A DNA stretch of 64,000 nucleotides. It comes from an uncultured Paenibacillaceae bacterium (GTDB lineage: Bacteria > Bacillota > Bacilli > Aneurinibacillales > Aneurinibacillaceae). The translations under genes were made by a program, and so were the position numbers. Numbering within the stretch: the stretch's first letter is position 1; the number at the start of each line of letters is the position of its first letter. The stretch spans positions 1-64,000 of the forward strand of contig CALNBV010000130.1 of NCBI GenBank assembly GCA_937874515.1, written 5' to 3'. Below are positions 9,080 through 19,678 of the stretch, piece after piece. The notes beneath the pieces were generated by a model. It did no database searches and had not been told where the DNA came from. It saw only the letters and a list, made by a program, of their open reading frames with translations.

Positions 9080-10636
9080 ATGAGCATTTTGACTGTGACA
9101 AATTTAAGCCATGGTTTCGGCGATCGAGCCATTTTCGATGATGTTTCTTTTCGTCTCTTAAAAGGGGAGCACATTGGATTAATTGGTGCCAATGGAGAAG
9201 GTAAATCTACCTTCATGAATATAATCACCAGTAAACTAGAACCAGACCAGGGGAAAATAGACTGGTCAAAAAACGTACGGGTAGGTTACCTTGATCAACA
9301 TACGGTTCTTGAACGAGGGTTAACCATTCGTGACGTATTACGAAGTGCCTTTAAATACCTTTTCGATTTAGAAACAGAAATGAATTCCATTTGTGATCAA
9401 ATGGGGGAAGCTTCCCCGGAAGAATTAGAAAAATTGCTTGAAGATATGGGGACCATTCAGGATTTATTAACCAATAATGATTTCTATATTATTGACGCAA
9501 AAGTCGAAGAAGTTGCACGGGGACTTGGTTTAGAAGACATTGGACTTGATCGGGATGTGCAAGATTTAAGTGGGGGACAACGAACGAAAATTTTGTTGGC
9601 AAAATTGCTTTTAGAAAAGCCGGATATTTTACTGTTAGACGAGCCTACTAACTATTTGGATGAACAACATATTGAATGGTTAAAACGCTACCTGAATGAA
9701 TATGAGAATGCCTTTATCTTGATTTCCCATGACATTCCTTTCCTAAATAGCGTAATTAATCTTATCTATCATATGGAAAATCAACAACTGAATCGTTATG
9801 TAGGGGACTATGAGAATTTCCTGCAAATTTATGAAATGAAAAAATCACAACTGGAATCAGCATATAAAAAACAACAACAGGAAATTTCCGACCTGAAAGA
9901 TTTTGTTGCCAGAAATAAAGCGAGAGTATCCACCAGGAATATGGCCATGTCTCGCCAGAAGAAATTAGACAAAATGGATATTATTGAATTAGATAAAGAA
10001 AAGCCGAAGCCAGAATTTAATTTTAAAGAGGCAAGAGCATCCGGAAAGTTAATTTTTGCTACAAAGGACCTGGTTATCGGATATGATGAACCTTTATCCC
10101 GCCCTCTGAATCTCCAAATGGAGAGAGGACAAAAGATCGCCCTTGTTGGAGCAAATGGGATTGGGAAAACCACCTTGCTTAAAAGCATCCTGGGTATTAA
10201 TTTCCCTGTTTCCGGATCTGTTGAAAAAGGGGATTACTTGCATATTGGTTATTTTGAACAGGAAAGCCGGGAATCCGTCCAAAACACCTGCATTGAAGAA
10301 GTATGGCAAGAGTTTCCCTCCTATAGCCAATATGAAGTACGAGCTGCTCTTGCTAAATGCGGTTTAACGACAAAACATATCGAGAGCAAAATTCAAGTAT
10401 TAAGCGGTGGAGAAAAAGCCAAAGTTCGCTTATGCAAAATTATCAATAAAGAATCCAATTTACTGGTATTAGATGAGCCTACCAACCATTTAGATGTAGA
10501 CGCCAAAGAAGAGTTAAAAAGAGCTTTAAAAGCTTATAAAGGAAGTATCCTTCTCATCTCCCATGAACCTGAATTTTATCGGGAAATCGTAACTGATGTG
10601 TGGAACTGTGAATCCTGGACCACCAAGGTGTTTTAG
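9080..10636 (+). CDS. yfmM: ABC-F family ATPase YfmM
   Basis: 518 residues with two ABC domains and no membrane segments. Walker A motifs are GANGEGKST (36-44) and GANGIGKTT (357-365); the first signature is LSGGQ (163-167). A charged linker near 250-305 lies between them. I recognise it as close to Bacillus YfmM throughout, including the ending NCESWTTKV. ABC-F proteins act at the ribosomal E site on stalled or antibiotic-bound ribosomes. The ATG follows AAAGGTG by 6 bases. It overlaps the convergent regulator gene by four bases with no terminator between. Confidence 0.9.
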   Translation: MSILTVTNLSHGFGDRAIFDDVSFRLLKGEHIGLIGANGEGKSTFMNIITSKLEPDQGKIDWSKNVRVGYLDQHTVLERGLTIRDVLRSAFKYLFDLETEMNSICDQMGEASPEELEKLLEDMGTIQDLLTNNDFYIIDAKVEEVARGLGLEDIGLDRDVQDLSGGQRTKILLAKLLLEKPDILLLDEPTNYLDEQHIEWLKRYLNEYENAFILISHDIPFLNSVINLIYHMENQQLNRYVGDYENFLQIYEMKKSQLESAYKKQQQEISDLKDFVARNKARVSTRNMAMSRQKKLDKMDIIELDKEKPKPEFNFKEARASGKLIFATKDLVIGYDEPLSRPLNLQMERGQKIALVGANGIGKTTLLKSILGINFPVSGSVEKGDYLHIGYFEQESRESVQNTCIEEVWQEFPSYSQYEVRAALAKCGLTTKHIESKIQVLSGGEKAKVRLCKIINKESNLLVLDEPTNHLDVDAKEELKRALKAYKGSILLISHEPEFYREIVTDVWNCESWTTKVF

Positions 10637-11523
10637 TTAGTATGGTAATAATCCTTAATAAACTGATAAAATAACTTTTCTGTTGGCAACAAATCCCGTT
10701 CAGATGGAGTTATAACACCCACGGTTCGTGTAACCGTGGGTTCACTTATAGGTAACTTCACGGTTTTTCGCGGTAAGCTATCAATTAACGTAATTTCCGG
10801 AATGAGTGTAACCCCTAAACCCGCTGCAACTAGTCCTTTGATGGCATCAATATCATCTCCCTCAAAAGAAACAATAGGTTGAAATCCAACACCTTCACAT
10901 GCTTTCACAACCAGGTCTCTTAAAATAAACCCTTCGGGGAATACTACAAAAGAATCATCTTTTAATTGGTTTAATCGAATAGAAGGCTTGTCTGCAAGGG
11001 AATGGTCTGTTGGTAAAAGGGCAACAATATCTTCTTCAAACAACACATGGCCTTGAATGGATTTGTTTCCATCAGGCACAGGACCAATTAATGCTAAATC
11101 AATTTTCCCTTCTGCTACGGAATTGATGAGAAAGCGATAGGAGCCCTGGTGCAACTCGAATTTAACATCGGGGTGTAATTCACGAAAGGCAGAAATAGCT
11201 GTGGGCAACGTTGAAGCAGCTAGACTACTGGGAAAGCCAATGCGTACTGTCCCTCTTTCAGGATCAAGGGATTCAGCAATTTCTAACTTGGCATTTTCAA
11301 TCACTTGCATGGCTTGTTGCATATGCTCTAGAAACTTCCGTCCGATATGGGTTAGCTTTACATTACGTCCATCCCGTACGAACAATTTCACACCTAAATC
11401 CACTTCCAGATTAGAAATTTGTCGGCTTACTGCAGATTGGGCAACATGTAGTGAAAATGCAGCTTCACTTACATGCTCCCGTTTGGCAACTTCAATAAAA
11501 TACTGTATTTGTCTTAATTCCAT
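10633..11523 (-). CDS. gltC: LysR-type regulator, GltC-like
   Basis: 296 residues: an N-terminal winged helix (1-60, with AQSAVSRQISNLE) and a two-lobed effector domain (about 90-290). The start MELRQIQYF and the segments REHVSEAA and DAIKGLVAAGLGVTL are very like Bacillus subtilis GltC. That protein activates glutamate synthase genes and interacts with glutamate dehydrogenase. Here the divergent neighbour is gdhA rather than gltAB. GGAGGTG lies 5 bases before the chosen ATG. Confidence 0.85.
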   Translation of the reverse strand: MELRQIQYFIEVAKREHVSEAAFSLHVAQSAVSRQISNLEVDLGVKLFVRDGRNVKLTHIGRKFLEHMQQAMQVIENAKLEIAESLDPERGTVRIGFPSSLAASTLPTAISAFRELHPDVKFELHQGSYRFLINSVAEGKIDLALIGPVPDGNKSIQGHVLFEEDIVALLPTDHSLADKPSIRLNQLKDDSFVVFPEGFILRDLVVKACEGVGFQPIVSFEGDDIDAIKGLVAAGLGVTLIPEITLIDSLPRKTVKLPISEPTVTRTVGVITPSERDLLPTEKLFYQFIKDYYHTN

Positions 11524-11598
11524 TTGTTCACCTCCAAAAGGATTAATCACTTTTTGATATGAATCTTATCTATATATTATATTGTTTCGATTGATTTC

Positions 11599-13127
<1,529 letters not shown>

Positions 13128-13140
13128 TAAATAAAAATCA

Positions 13141-13176
13141 AAGGGTTATCACGTTAATGTGATAACCCTTTTTTTC
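13141..13176 (+). terminator. Terminator of gdhA
   Basis: AAGGGTTATCAC pairs with GTGATAACCCTT around six bases, followed by TTTTTTC. Confidence 0.92.
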
Positions 13177-13177
13177 T

Positions 13178-13840
13178 TTACATAGCTGGTGGGAGGTAAG
13201 ATTCATGGATCTGTATTTTATAATGGCAAATCTCATCTAAATCCTTTGGATCATGGGAAACCATTAAGCAAGTCATTTCTGCCTTCCTTAATATATCTCC
13301 TAATTCCTTGCGGATGTTTTCCTTTAAATCCACATCTAAATTACTAAAAGGTTCATCCAACAAAAGGAGGGCAGGCTTAGGTGCCAATGCTCGTGCTAAA
13401 GCCACCCTTTGTTGCTGGCCACCGCTCAATTCATGGGGATAGCGTTTTTCTAAACCATGCAATTGAACAAGTTCCAACATTTCCATTACCCGCTTATGGC
13501 GTTCCTTTTTGCATAATTTATGAAGGCCAAATTCAATATTTTTTAACACGGTAAGGTGGGGAAACAACCCATAATCCTGAAATACCATGCCCACTCCCCG
13601 GTGTTCAGGGAGAACAAAATGTGTATCATCAAAAACCACCTTTCCTGAAATAACGATGGATCCTTCAGTAGGCATTTCTAATCCGGCAATTAATCGCAAT
13701 AAGGTGCTTTTTCCGCTTCCACTTGGCCCTAAAAGTCCTACAATTTCCCCTTTTTTCATGGTAAATGATAACTGATTTATAATGGATGGTTGTTCCCTTT
13801 GATATGAAAAGGAAAGATTCTGAACGTTAATAAATGTCAT
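13178..13840 (-). CDS. fbpC: Ferric-iron ABC transporter ATPase (FbpC-like)
   Basis: 220 residues with Walker A GPSGSGKST (38-46), signature LSGGQQQ, Walker B LLLLDEP and the switch histidine in VSHDP. The chosen ATG follows AAGGAG by 9 bases and overlaps the permease stop by four bases (ATGA), so the two are translationally coupled. An upstream in-frame start would run into the permease. It is shorter than many FbpC/PotA proteins and lacks the C-terminal regulatory domain. It is the last gene of a three-gene iron import operon. Confidence 0.87.
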   Translation of the reverse strand: MTFINVQNLSFSYQREQPSIINQLSFTMKKGEIVGLLGPSGSGKSTLLRLIAGLEMPTEGSIVISGKVVFDDTHFVLPEHRGVGMVFQDYGLFPHLTVLKNIEFGLHKLCKKERHKRVMEMLELVQLHGLEKRYPHELSGGQQQRVALARALAPKPALLLLDEPFSNLDVDLKENIRKELGDILRKAEMTCLMVSHDPKDLDEICHYKIQIHESYLPPAM

Positions 13841-15450
13841 GATTCCGATCTCCTTCCCAATTGATGAAAAATAAAAATGGAAAGCAAACATACGCCGATA
13901 ATAAACAGGGAAGGAATAGCTGCCTCTGCAATTTGTTCATTGCTGGCATACTGATAGGTTTTTGTGGCCAAGGTTTCAAAATTGAAAGGTCGTAGCAATA
14001 ATGCCATAGGCAGTTCCTTTATGATTTCTACAAATGTCAGAAGTGCACCACCCAGGAGTGTCCCCTTTAGTAAGGGTAAATCCACTTTAAAAAAGGTACG
14101 AGTAATGCTATGCCCTAACAACCTGGAAACCTCCAGGTACCTTACCCCCATCTTTTGAAATCCTGCCTCTACAGGATTATAGCCAGTAGCCATAAAACGA
14201 ACTACATTCCCAAAGACAAGCATCGCCAGGGACATACTTAACAAAAGAGATGGACTCAATAGATTGGTGAAATGAATAAAAACAGCTAATACCCCAATAG
14301 CAATAACTGCTCCAGGGAGGGAGTAGCCAGATGTAATGATTTTGGATAAAAGGGTTGTAAACCAGTTCGTCTGAAAACGGGTGACATTGGCCACCGTTAA
14401 AGATAAAAGCATAATCATTGCTGTAGCCAGGATCGCTACCAAAAGAGTATTCATCGTCCATTCCCAAAAAGAAGAAGAAAAAACGTCTTGATAGGTCCAA
14501 AATGCCCAAATGATTAGTTGAACAAATGGGATTAAAAAAGCAAAGGAAAAAACAAGGATACAAACCAGAATCGCCAGGATTGAACCCCTTGGTGTCAACT
14601 TTCTTGGCACTAACGGATTGGATTTACTTGTTGTCCCATGATACTTTCGATTGTGGCGGATCCTACGCTCCACAATAAATAATCCAATGACGCCAATCAT
14701 AAGCCAGGCTGCCAGACGAAGGGCAGATTCTACATCATACATGCCAAACCAGGTATGGAAGATGGCGGTAGTTATGGTTTGAATGCCAAAATAACTGGTT
14801 ACCCCGTAATCGGATAACACTTCGAATACCACTAGCATTAATCCGCCAATAATCGCTGGACGGGATAAAGGCAAAACCACTTTTAAAAAAATCGCTGTTG
14901 GTTTACGACCTAGGAGAAGGGCATTTTCCATATATGAACCACTCTGTCCCTCTAAAAAGGCACGGGTAATGAGGTAAACATAGGGGTAAAGAAACAAAGT
15001 GAAAATAAATACCCCACCAGGAAGAGACATAATGTCAAAAAAATGAGGGTCTATGGCGATTCCCAACTTGCGAAGGGTCGTTTGAACAACCCCTGTATAA
15101 CTAAGCATATTGCTGTAGGTATAAGCCCCGATATAAGGGGGAATCCCAAGAGGCAAAATCATTGCCCAACGAAAGAAACCTTTGAAAGGAAATTCGTAGA
15201 CAGAAATAATCCATGCTAAAATTACGCCAATCAATACGGTAAACATCCCCGTAAATAAAACGAGGGTGAAGGATTCTAGGATATAATCCTTTAAAAAATA
15301 ATCTTTGATTTGTTGCCAGTTTTCATTGGGCTTAGAGAGTAAAGAAGTTAAGATAAAAAAGGAGGGCAGAAGAACACCCGCTGCCCCTATTAAACTTAGA
15401 ATGAGCCAACCATTGGTTTGTCGTTTTAAGTTACGTACAAAGGTGTTCAT
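13837..15450 (-). CDS. fbpB: Ferric-iron ABC transporter permease (FbpB-like, fused two-domain)
   Basis: 537 residues, about twelve hydrophobic membrane segments in two homologous halves, each ending in a permease loop with the EAA-type glycine (ALLLGRKPTAIFLKVVLPLSRP and the related segment in the second half). Two fused permease domains are typical of Fbp/Sfu/Fut iron importers. It lies six bases after the binding-protein gene and overlaps the ATPase start, giving the order binding protein, permease, ATPase. Confidence 0.88.
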   Translation of the reverse strand: MNTFVRNLKRQTNGWLILSLIGAAGVLLPSFFILTSLLSKPNENWQQIKDYFLKDYILESFTLVLFTGMFTVLIGVILAWIISVYEFPFKGFFRWAMILPLGIPPYIGAYTYSNMLSYTGVVQTTLRKLGIAIDPHFFDIMSLPGGVFIFTLFLYPYVYLITRAFLEGQSGSYMENALLLGRKPTAIFLKVVLPLSRPAIIGGLMLVVFEVLSDYGVTSYFGIQTITTAIFHTWFGMYDVESALRLAAWLMIGVIGLFIVERRIRHNRKYHGTTSKSNPLVPRKLTPRGSILAILVCILVFSFAFLIPFVQLIIWAFWTYQDVFSSSFWEWTMNTLLVAILATAMIMLLSLTVANVTRFQTNWFTTLLSKIITSGYSLPGAVIAIGVLAVFIHFTNLLSPSLLLSMSLAMLVFGNVVRFMATGYNPVEAGFQKMGVRYLEVSRLLGHSITRTFFKVDLPLLKGTLLGGALLTFVEIIKELPMALLLRPFNFETLATKTYQYASNEQIAEAAIPSLFIIGVCLLSIFIFHQLGRRSES

Positions 15451-15456
15451 GGCCCT

Positions 15457-16500
15457 TTACTTCCATCCTGCTTTATTCAAAATCTCTAATGCCTTTTTAT
15501 TGTGGACGCCTAATTTTGCAAAATCAATTTCCTGTACTTTGAATTCGCCCCAGGATTTTAAAAGTTCAGGCAATTTGGCCTGGGTATTTACCGGGAATTC
15601 AAAGTTTTCCTTTGCTATGGTTTCCTGAGCCTCTTTCCCCGTTAAAAATTCAATGAGTTTTATTGCACTTTTTTCATTCTTACTATATTTCGTTAATCCA
15701 ACACCGCTAATATTGATATGGGTCCCCGTGGTTTCCTGATTAGGGAAGAATACCCCCACTTGTTTGGCTGCTTTTACTTCTTCAGGGTCCTTGGAATTAA
15801 GCATACCACCAACGTAATAGGTATTCATAATCGCCACATCCCCAATTCCAGCAGCGATTCCCTTAACCTGGTCTCTGTCGCCGCCTTCAGGAGTCCGGCC
15901 CATGTTAGTTACAATTTCTTTGGCCCATTCTTCTGTTTTCTTTTCCCCGATTAATTCAATGAGAGAAGCCACAAGAGATTGATTATACAAACTTGTAGAG
16001 GAACGCACCAATACTTTTCCTTTCCATTTGTTACTGGCTAAATCTTCGTAGGTAGATAAATCCCCAGGCTTTACCCGGTCTTTTGCGTATACAATGACTC
16101 GCGCTCGAGTAGAAAGGCCAATCCAGTGATTCTCTTTATCCCGCAAGTTTTTTGGAACCTGTTGGTTAACCACATTGGATTCAACAGGTTGAAGAATTCC
16201 CTGTTCCTTAGCACGGTTTAAGATTCCACCATCAACGGTGATAAATAAGTCAGCAGTGCTATTTTCCCCTTCACGTTTTATACGTTCGATAAGTTCTTCT
16301 GCTTTCCCCTCAATCACATTCACTTTGATTCCTGATTGTTCAGAAAATTGTTTAAACAGTGTTTTATCCACTTCATAATTTCTGGCTGTATAAACATTTA
16401 CAACTTTTTCTGTGGATGAGGTAGGGGATCCACACCCTACTAAAAAAATTAAAATTAGAATTGCTGAAAATACGGCTGAAAAACTCTTACGCTGTTTCAA
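15457..16500 (-). CDS. fbpA: Iron(III)-binding lipoprotein (FbpA/FutA-like)
   Basis: 347 residues. A lipoprotein signal peptide ends in LVGC with the lipidated Cys at 23, followed by a periplasmic-binding-protein fold. The paired tyrosines in NTYYVGG are the usual Fe(III) ligands in this family. The start is TTG with GGGAGGG 7 bases upstream; an earlier ATG would place the Fur box inside the gene. It is the first gene of the importer operon and is preceded by two Fur-box-like dyads, so expression is expected under iron limitation. Confidence 0.9.
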   Translation of the reverse strand: MKQRKSFSAVFSAILILIFLVGCGSPTSSTEKVVNVYTARNYEVDKTLFKQFSEQSGIKVNVIEGKAEELIERIKREGENSTADLFITVDGGILNRAKEQGILQPVESNVVNQQVPKNLRDKENHWIGLSTRARVIVYAKDRVKPGDLSTYEDLASNKWKGKVLVRSSTSLYNQSLVASLIELIGEKKTEEWAKEIVTNMGRTPEGGDRDQVKGIAAGIGDVAIMNTYYVGGMLNSKDPEEVKAAKQVGVFFPNQETTGTHINISGVGLTKYSKNEKSAIKLIEFLTGKEAQETIAKENFEFPVNTQAKLPELLKSWGEFKVQEIDFAKLGVHNKKALEILNKAGWK

Positions 16501-16521
16501 GGTTGAACCCTCCCGACTAAT

Positions 16522-16572
16522 AATGAAAATCATTATCATTTATATTTACAAATGTAATGATAATTATTATCA
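16522..16572. promoter_or_regulatory. Two Fur boxes upstream of the iron importer
   Basis: AATGAAAATCATTATCATT (16522-16540) resembles the 19-base Fur consensus GATAATGATAATCATTATC. TGATAATTATTATCA (16558-16572) is a perfect palindrome. Both lie upstream of the importer start. Confidence 0.75.
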
Positions 16573-16699
16573 GTTAGTTTGTCAATGGAAATATGTGCCA
16601 TGAACATAAATACATTGAATCTTTTTTCTACAGGAATCGTAAATAAAGAAACCGTATATATTTTTAAATCACCACCATTTTGATGAAAGAGGGGATTGC

Positions 16700-16906
16700 A
16701 TGGACGCAAGTACTTATATCTTTATTTTTGCTTTTATCTTAATCGTTATTATTTTTGCGATTAGAAAGGGAAAAGGATCCAAAGTGCACCGTGGGTATCA
16801 TTCCCATGACTTTGACAATAGCAGCAGCGATTCTAGTTTGGGTGACTCTGGTTGGGGTGACTCTGGTGGTGGCGATTCCGGCGGTGGTGGTGGCGGCGGA
16901 GATTAG
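16700..16906 (+). CDS. Small membrane protein with Gly/Ser/Asp-rich tail
   Basis: 68 residues. One membrane helix (about 5-22) is followed by a basic stretch (RKGKGSK) and then a low-complexity tail of GDSG-type units ending in seven glycines and an aspartate. AGAGGGG lies 5 bases before the ATG and a terminator follows, so it is a real single-gene unit. Single-pass proteins with such tails occur in Bacillales, but I do not recognise a function. The basic stretch suggests that the tail is cytoplasmic. Confidence 0.7.
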   Translation: MDASTYIFIFAFILIVIIFAIRKGKGSKVHRGYHSHDFDNSSSDSSLGDSGWGDSGGGDSGGGGGGGD

Positions 16907-16926
16907 GATTAGTAAATTCCCGATTG

Positions 16927-16960
16927 AAAGGATGAAATCTACATGATTTCATCCTTTTTC
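16927..16960 (+). terminator. Terminator after the small membrane protein
   Basis: AAAGGATGAAATC pairs with GATTTCATCCTTT around five bases, followed by a T-run. Confidence 0.88.
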
Positions 16961-17057
16961 TATGAAATCCTCACTTGTCCATTTCCTATCAAATAAACAA
17001 AACATAAATTATATTACATGAAGAAAATGTTAGAAAAAAAGGGGGGAGAATTTTTTA

Positions 17058-17621
17058 TTGCCTAATAAAGAAGAAAAACTAATTGTTTCTGTAGAAAGTG
17101 AAGGGAGAAGAACAACTGCAGAATATCCTGTACCGGAAAAATTAAGAATCGTTATTATTATAAATAACCAAATTACAAATGTCCCCAACACTACGCAAAT
17201 TGCAAGTGGGGCCGGGTATAACAGTGCTGCAGGAAATAACGCTGCTCTTGATTCATCAAATACTTTACAGCAGCAAAGTGTAGGAGGAGCTGGGGTCGCT
17301 AAAAACTTTGGATTGGGGGGTCCACAAATCGAACCCCATGTTTCCCAGGAGAAAAAGAAAGATGGAGAAGAAATTGTGATCGTCATTAATAACCAGATTA
17401 ATCAATCACAACCTCCAGAGGAGACAGTTTCACCGGAGCCACCAGAACCTCAAGTTACGGCATCAGCCACACAAGTAGCAAGTGGCGCAGGACATGATAG
17501 TGCCGGGGGAACCAATGCTGCCATTGGAAGTTCCAATACGAAACAGCAATTTTCTGTTGCTGGAGGCGACAACTCCGAGGCGAAGAATTTTACGAAAAAA
17601 GCTCCACAAGAGGAAACATAA
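17058..17621 (+). CDS. Uncharacterised protein with two internal repeat units
   Basis: 187 residues, no signal peptide or membrane segment. Two copies of one unit make up most of it, roughly 30-84 and 108-182. Each has a VIxINNQI strand followed by TQxASGAG, SAxGxNAA, SSNTxQQ, SVxG and AKNF. The second unit contains an extra Pro/Glu-rich insert after INNQI. The start is TTG, 9 bases after GGGGGGAG. Asn/Gly/Ser/Ala-rich repeats with a beta-prone strand suggest a structural or self-assembling protein, for instance a spore layer component, but that is a guess. I do not recognise the family. Confidence 0.7.
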   Translation: MPNKEEKLIVSVESEGRRTTAEYPVPEKLRIVIIINNQITNVPNTTQIASGAGYNSAAGNNAALDSSNTLQQQSVGGAGVAKNFGLGGPQIEPHVSQEKKKDGEEIVIVINNQINQSQPPEETVSPEPPEPQVTASATQVASGAGHDSAGGTNAAIGSSNTKQQFSVAGGDNSEAKNFTKKAPQEET

Positions 17622-17650
17622 AGAAGAGAGGATTAGTTCCTCTCTTCTTG

Positions 17651-18238
17651 TTAATTCTTTATTTTTTTGAAATAGAGATATACTTTTTCTAATTTCTCTT
17701 TCTGTTTTCCCTTTGGGCTTTCCATATTGCCAAATTCAAAGAATTTCACTTTTTTGATTCCTACATACTTAAGTAAAGCTTTTTTCATTAACATTTGATG
17801 GGCATTATTTAGATAGAACATGGGATAATGTGTTGGCCCCTTCATTGTTGAAACACACACTACAGATTTCCCCTTTAACAGTCCTTCCGGAAGAAGTCCC
17901 CCCTGATCCTTATACGCAAAATTTGCAGAAAATAACTGATCAATATATCCCAAAAGCATTGCTGGGGGTCTTCCCCACCAAATAGGATAGACGAAGACTA
18001 TTTTATCAGCCCAACTAATTTGATTTCGATACTGCTCCAGGTCAGGGGCACGATACATATCCCTTCTGCGTTTTTCTTCATTAAATACAAGAATTGGATT
18101 AAATCCTTCTTCATATAAATCCAAAACCTGTACATCTGTTATGGTAGGGTTTTCACTGCTTCCCTTAATGACTCTTTGTAAAAATTCATAATTAAGGCTG
18201 TTGTGATTAGGATGTGTGTAAATAATAAGCATTTTCAT
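17651..18238 (-). CDS. NAD(P)H-dependent flavin oxidoreductase (flavodoxin_2/quinone reductase family)
   Basis: 195 residues with the flavodoxin-like quinone reductase pattern: IIYTHPNHNSLN at the start binds the FMN or FAD phosphate, and VFVYPIWWGRPPAML is the flavin-contacting segment. Relatives (MdaB, KefF, YwrO) carry out two-electron reduction of quinones or electrophiles. The ATG at 18238 is chosen because a GTG-initiated extension would take in the ribosome site. It is divergent from a MarR regulator with two matching palindromes between them. Confidence 0.85.
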   Translation of the reverse strand: MKMLIIYTHPNHNSLNYEFLQRVIKGSSENPTITDVQVLDLYEEGFNPILVFNEEKRRRDMYRAPDLEQYRNQISWADKIVFVYPIWWGRPPAMLLGYIDQLFSANFAYKDQGGLLPEGLLKGKSVVCVSTMKGPTHYPMFYLNNAHQMLMKKALLKYVGIKKVKFFEFGNMESPKGKQKEKLEKVYLYFKKIKN

Positions 18239-18253
18239 TCTACTGTCCACCTA

Positions 18254-18310
18254 CTTATCATTTGATAAGCAAAATAATACCACAACGCCACTTGATTATC
18301 AATTGATAAT
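18254..18310. promoter_or_regulatory. Two palindromic operators for the MarR regulator
   Basis: CTTATCATTTGATAAG (18254-18269) and ATTATCAATTGATAAT (18295-18310) are perfect palindromes sharing TTATCA-TTGATAA, with centres 41 bases apart (about four helical turns). They lie between the divergent oxidoreductase and MarR genes. Autoregulation and repression of the oxidoreductase are the natural inference. Confidence 0.7.
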
Positions 18311-18358
18311 TGTATTATGACAATATTTTTGTTACCTTGTTAATATGAGGTGATCATT

Positions 18359-18787
18359 ATGAATAAAACAACTTTATTTCATAAATTAGTAGCATTTACA
18401 ACTTCCGTCCATCGTGTAACCCATGAATTAACAAAAGATGCGAAAGCGGACCATATTACATCCGTTCAATATAACATTCTAGAACTTATAGCAGTTAGTC
18501 AACCTGTTACTCCAAGCCAAATTAGTGATTGTCAACATTTATCACTGCCCAATACCAGTCGAGAGTTAAAAAAACTAAGAGAAAAAAACTTAATTGAAAA
18601 AGTAGGAGACCCTGAAGATGGTCGAAAACAGCATATTCGTCTTACAAAAGAAGGGGAACAAATGATGGACAAATCCTTCCAATTGATAGAAACCAGGTTC
18701 CTAAATCGAATACAAAACGCTTCAAAAGAAGATTTAGATGAGATTGATCAGGCCATTGATATCCTGCAAAGAAAACTATTTTATTAA
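18359..18787 (+). CDS. MarR family transcriptional regulator
   Basis: 142 residues, a typical MarR length. The winged helix spans about 45-100, with SLPNTSRELKKLREKNLIEK as the recognition helix and start of the wing, and DPEDGRKQHIRLT as the wing. GAGGTG lies 6 bases before the ATG. The only cysteine is in SDCQHLS, so thiol sensing is possible but not shown. The likely target is the divergent quinone reductase gene; a Dam-type methyltransferase gene follows 24 bases downstream and may be co-transcribed. Confidence 0.85.
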   Translation: MNKTTLFHKLVAFTTSVHRVTHELTKDAKADHITSVQYNILELIAVSQPVTPSQISDCQHLSLPNTSRELKKLREKNLIEKVGDPEDGRKQHIRLTKEGEQMMDKSFQLIETRFLNRIQNASKEDLDEIDQAIDILQRKLFY

Positions 18788-18811
18788 TCTGCATTCCATA
18801 AGGGGAAGACA

Positions 18812-19678
18812 ATGAAACCTTTTATTAAATACCGTGGCGGAAAATCCTCAGAAATTCAACATTTCACGAATTATATTCCTAAGGAATTTGATACCTATAT
18901 TGAACCCTTTGTCGGTGGAGGGGCTGTTTACTTTTTTTTAGAACATGAAAAAAACATGATCAATGATATCAATCCTAAACTCATGTCTTTATATAAAGAA
19001 ATAAAAGATTGTTACCCAGAACTAAGAAGACAGTTAAATCTATTAGAAGATATTTATAGAAAGAATCAGGCTGAATATGAATCAAAAAAACAATCTGCCA
19101 TGGAAGAGGAGTACATTGAAAATAAAAATGAAGAGCTTTTTTATCAATTAAGAAGGGTATTTAACGATCCAGACGGGGAATGGCTGGAAGGGGTTATTTA
19201 CTATTTCATTAATAAAACCGCTTATAGCGGAATGATTCGATACAACAAAAAAGGGGAGTATAATGTCCCTTTTGGCAGATACAAAAACTTCAACACAAAA
19301 CGAATCACAGATGCCCACTACAAACTATTGCAAAATACTCTATTATTTAATACGGACTATTCTCAACTATTCCAGATGGCAAACAAAGAGGATTTCATGT
19401 TTTTAGATCCTCCCTATGATTGCACCTTTAATGACTATGGAAATCTGCAATTTGAAAATGGTTTTGATGAACAAGAACAACTTCGGCTGGCGGAAGAATT
19501 TAAAAAGTTAGAATGCAAGGCATTGATGGTTATAGCAAAAACAGACCTGACTAATAATTTATATAAGGATTACATCCTTACTGAATATGATAAGAATTAT
19601 GCAGTAAATATCCGAAATCGATTTAAAAACAGCGCAAAACATTTAATAATTACTAATTATGACGTAAAAAAAAGATGA
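18812..19678 (+). CDS. DNA N6-adenine methyltransferase, D12/Dam class
   Basis: 288 residues with the order of alpha-class adenine methyltransferases: KYRGGK (6-11, motif X), the FxGxG-type motif PFVGGGAVYF (32-41), a target-recognition region around 100-190, and the catalytic DPPY (199-202). The products methylate short sequences such as GATC. No restriction endonuclease gene is adjacent, so it may be an orphan, although I cannot deduce the recognition site. GGGGAAG precedes the ATG. An intergenic repeat remnant and a terminator lie immediately after the stop. Confidence 0.87.
   Translation: MKPFIKYRGGKSSEIQHFTNYIPKEFDTYIEPFVGGGAVYFFLEHEKNMINDINPKLMSLYKEIKDCYPELRRQLNLLEDIYRKNQAEYESKKQSAMEEEYIENKNEELFYQLRRVFNDPDGEWLEGVIYYFINKTAYSGMIRYNKKGEYNVPFGRYKNFNTKRITDAHYKLLQNTLLFNTDYSQLFQMANKEDFMFLDPPYDCTFNDYGNLQFENGFDEQEQLRLAEEFKKLECKALMVIAKTDLTNNLYKDYILTEYDKNYAVNIRNRFKNSAKHLIITNYDVKKR

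Noticed and set aside
14177..14563. 128-codon minus-strand reading within the iron permease gene
   Set aside because: Out-of-frame shadow of the permease, rich in Phe, Cys and Tyr, with no ribosome site.
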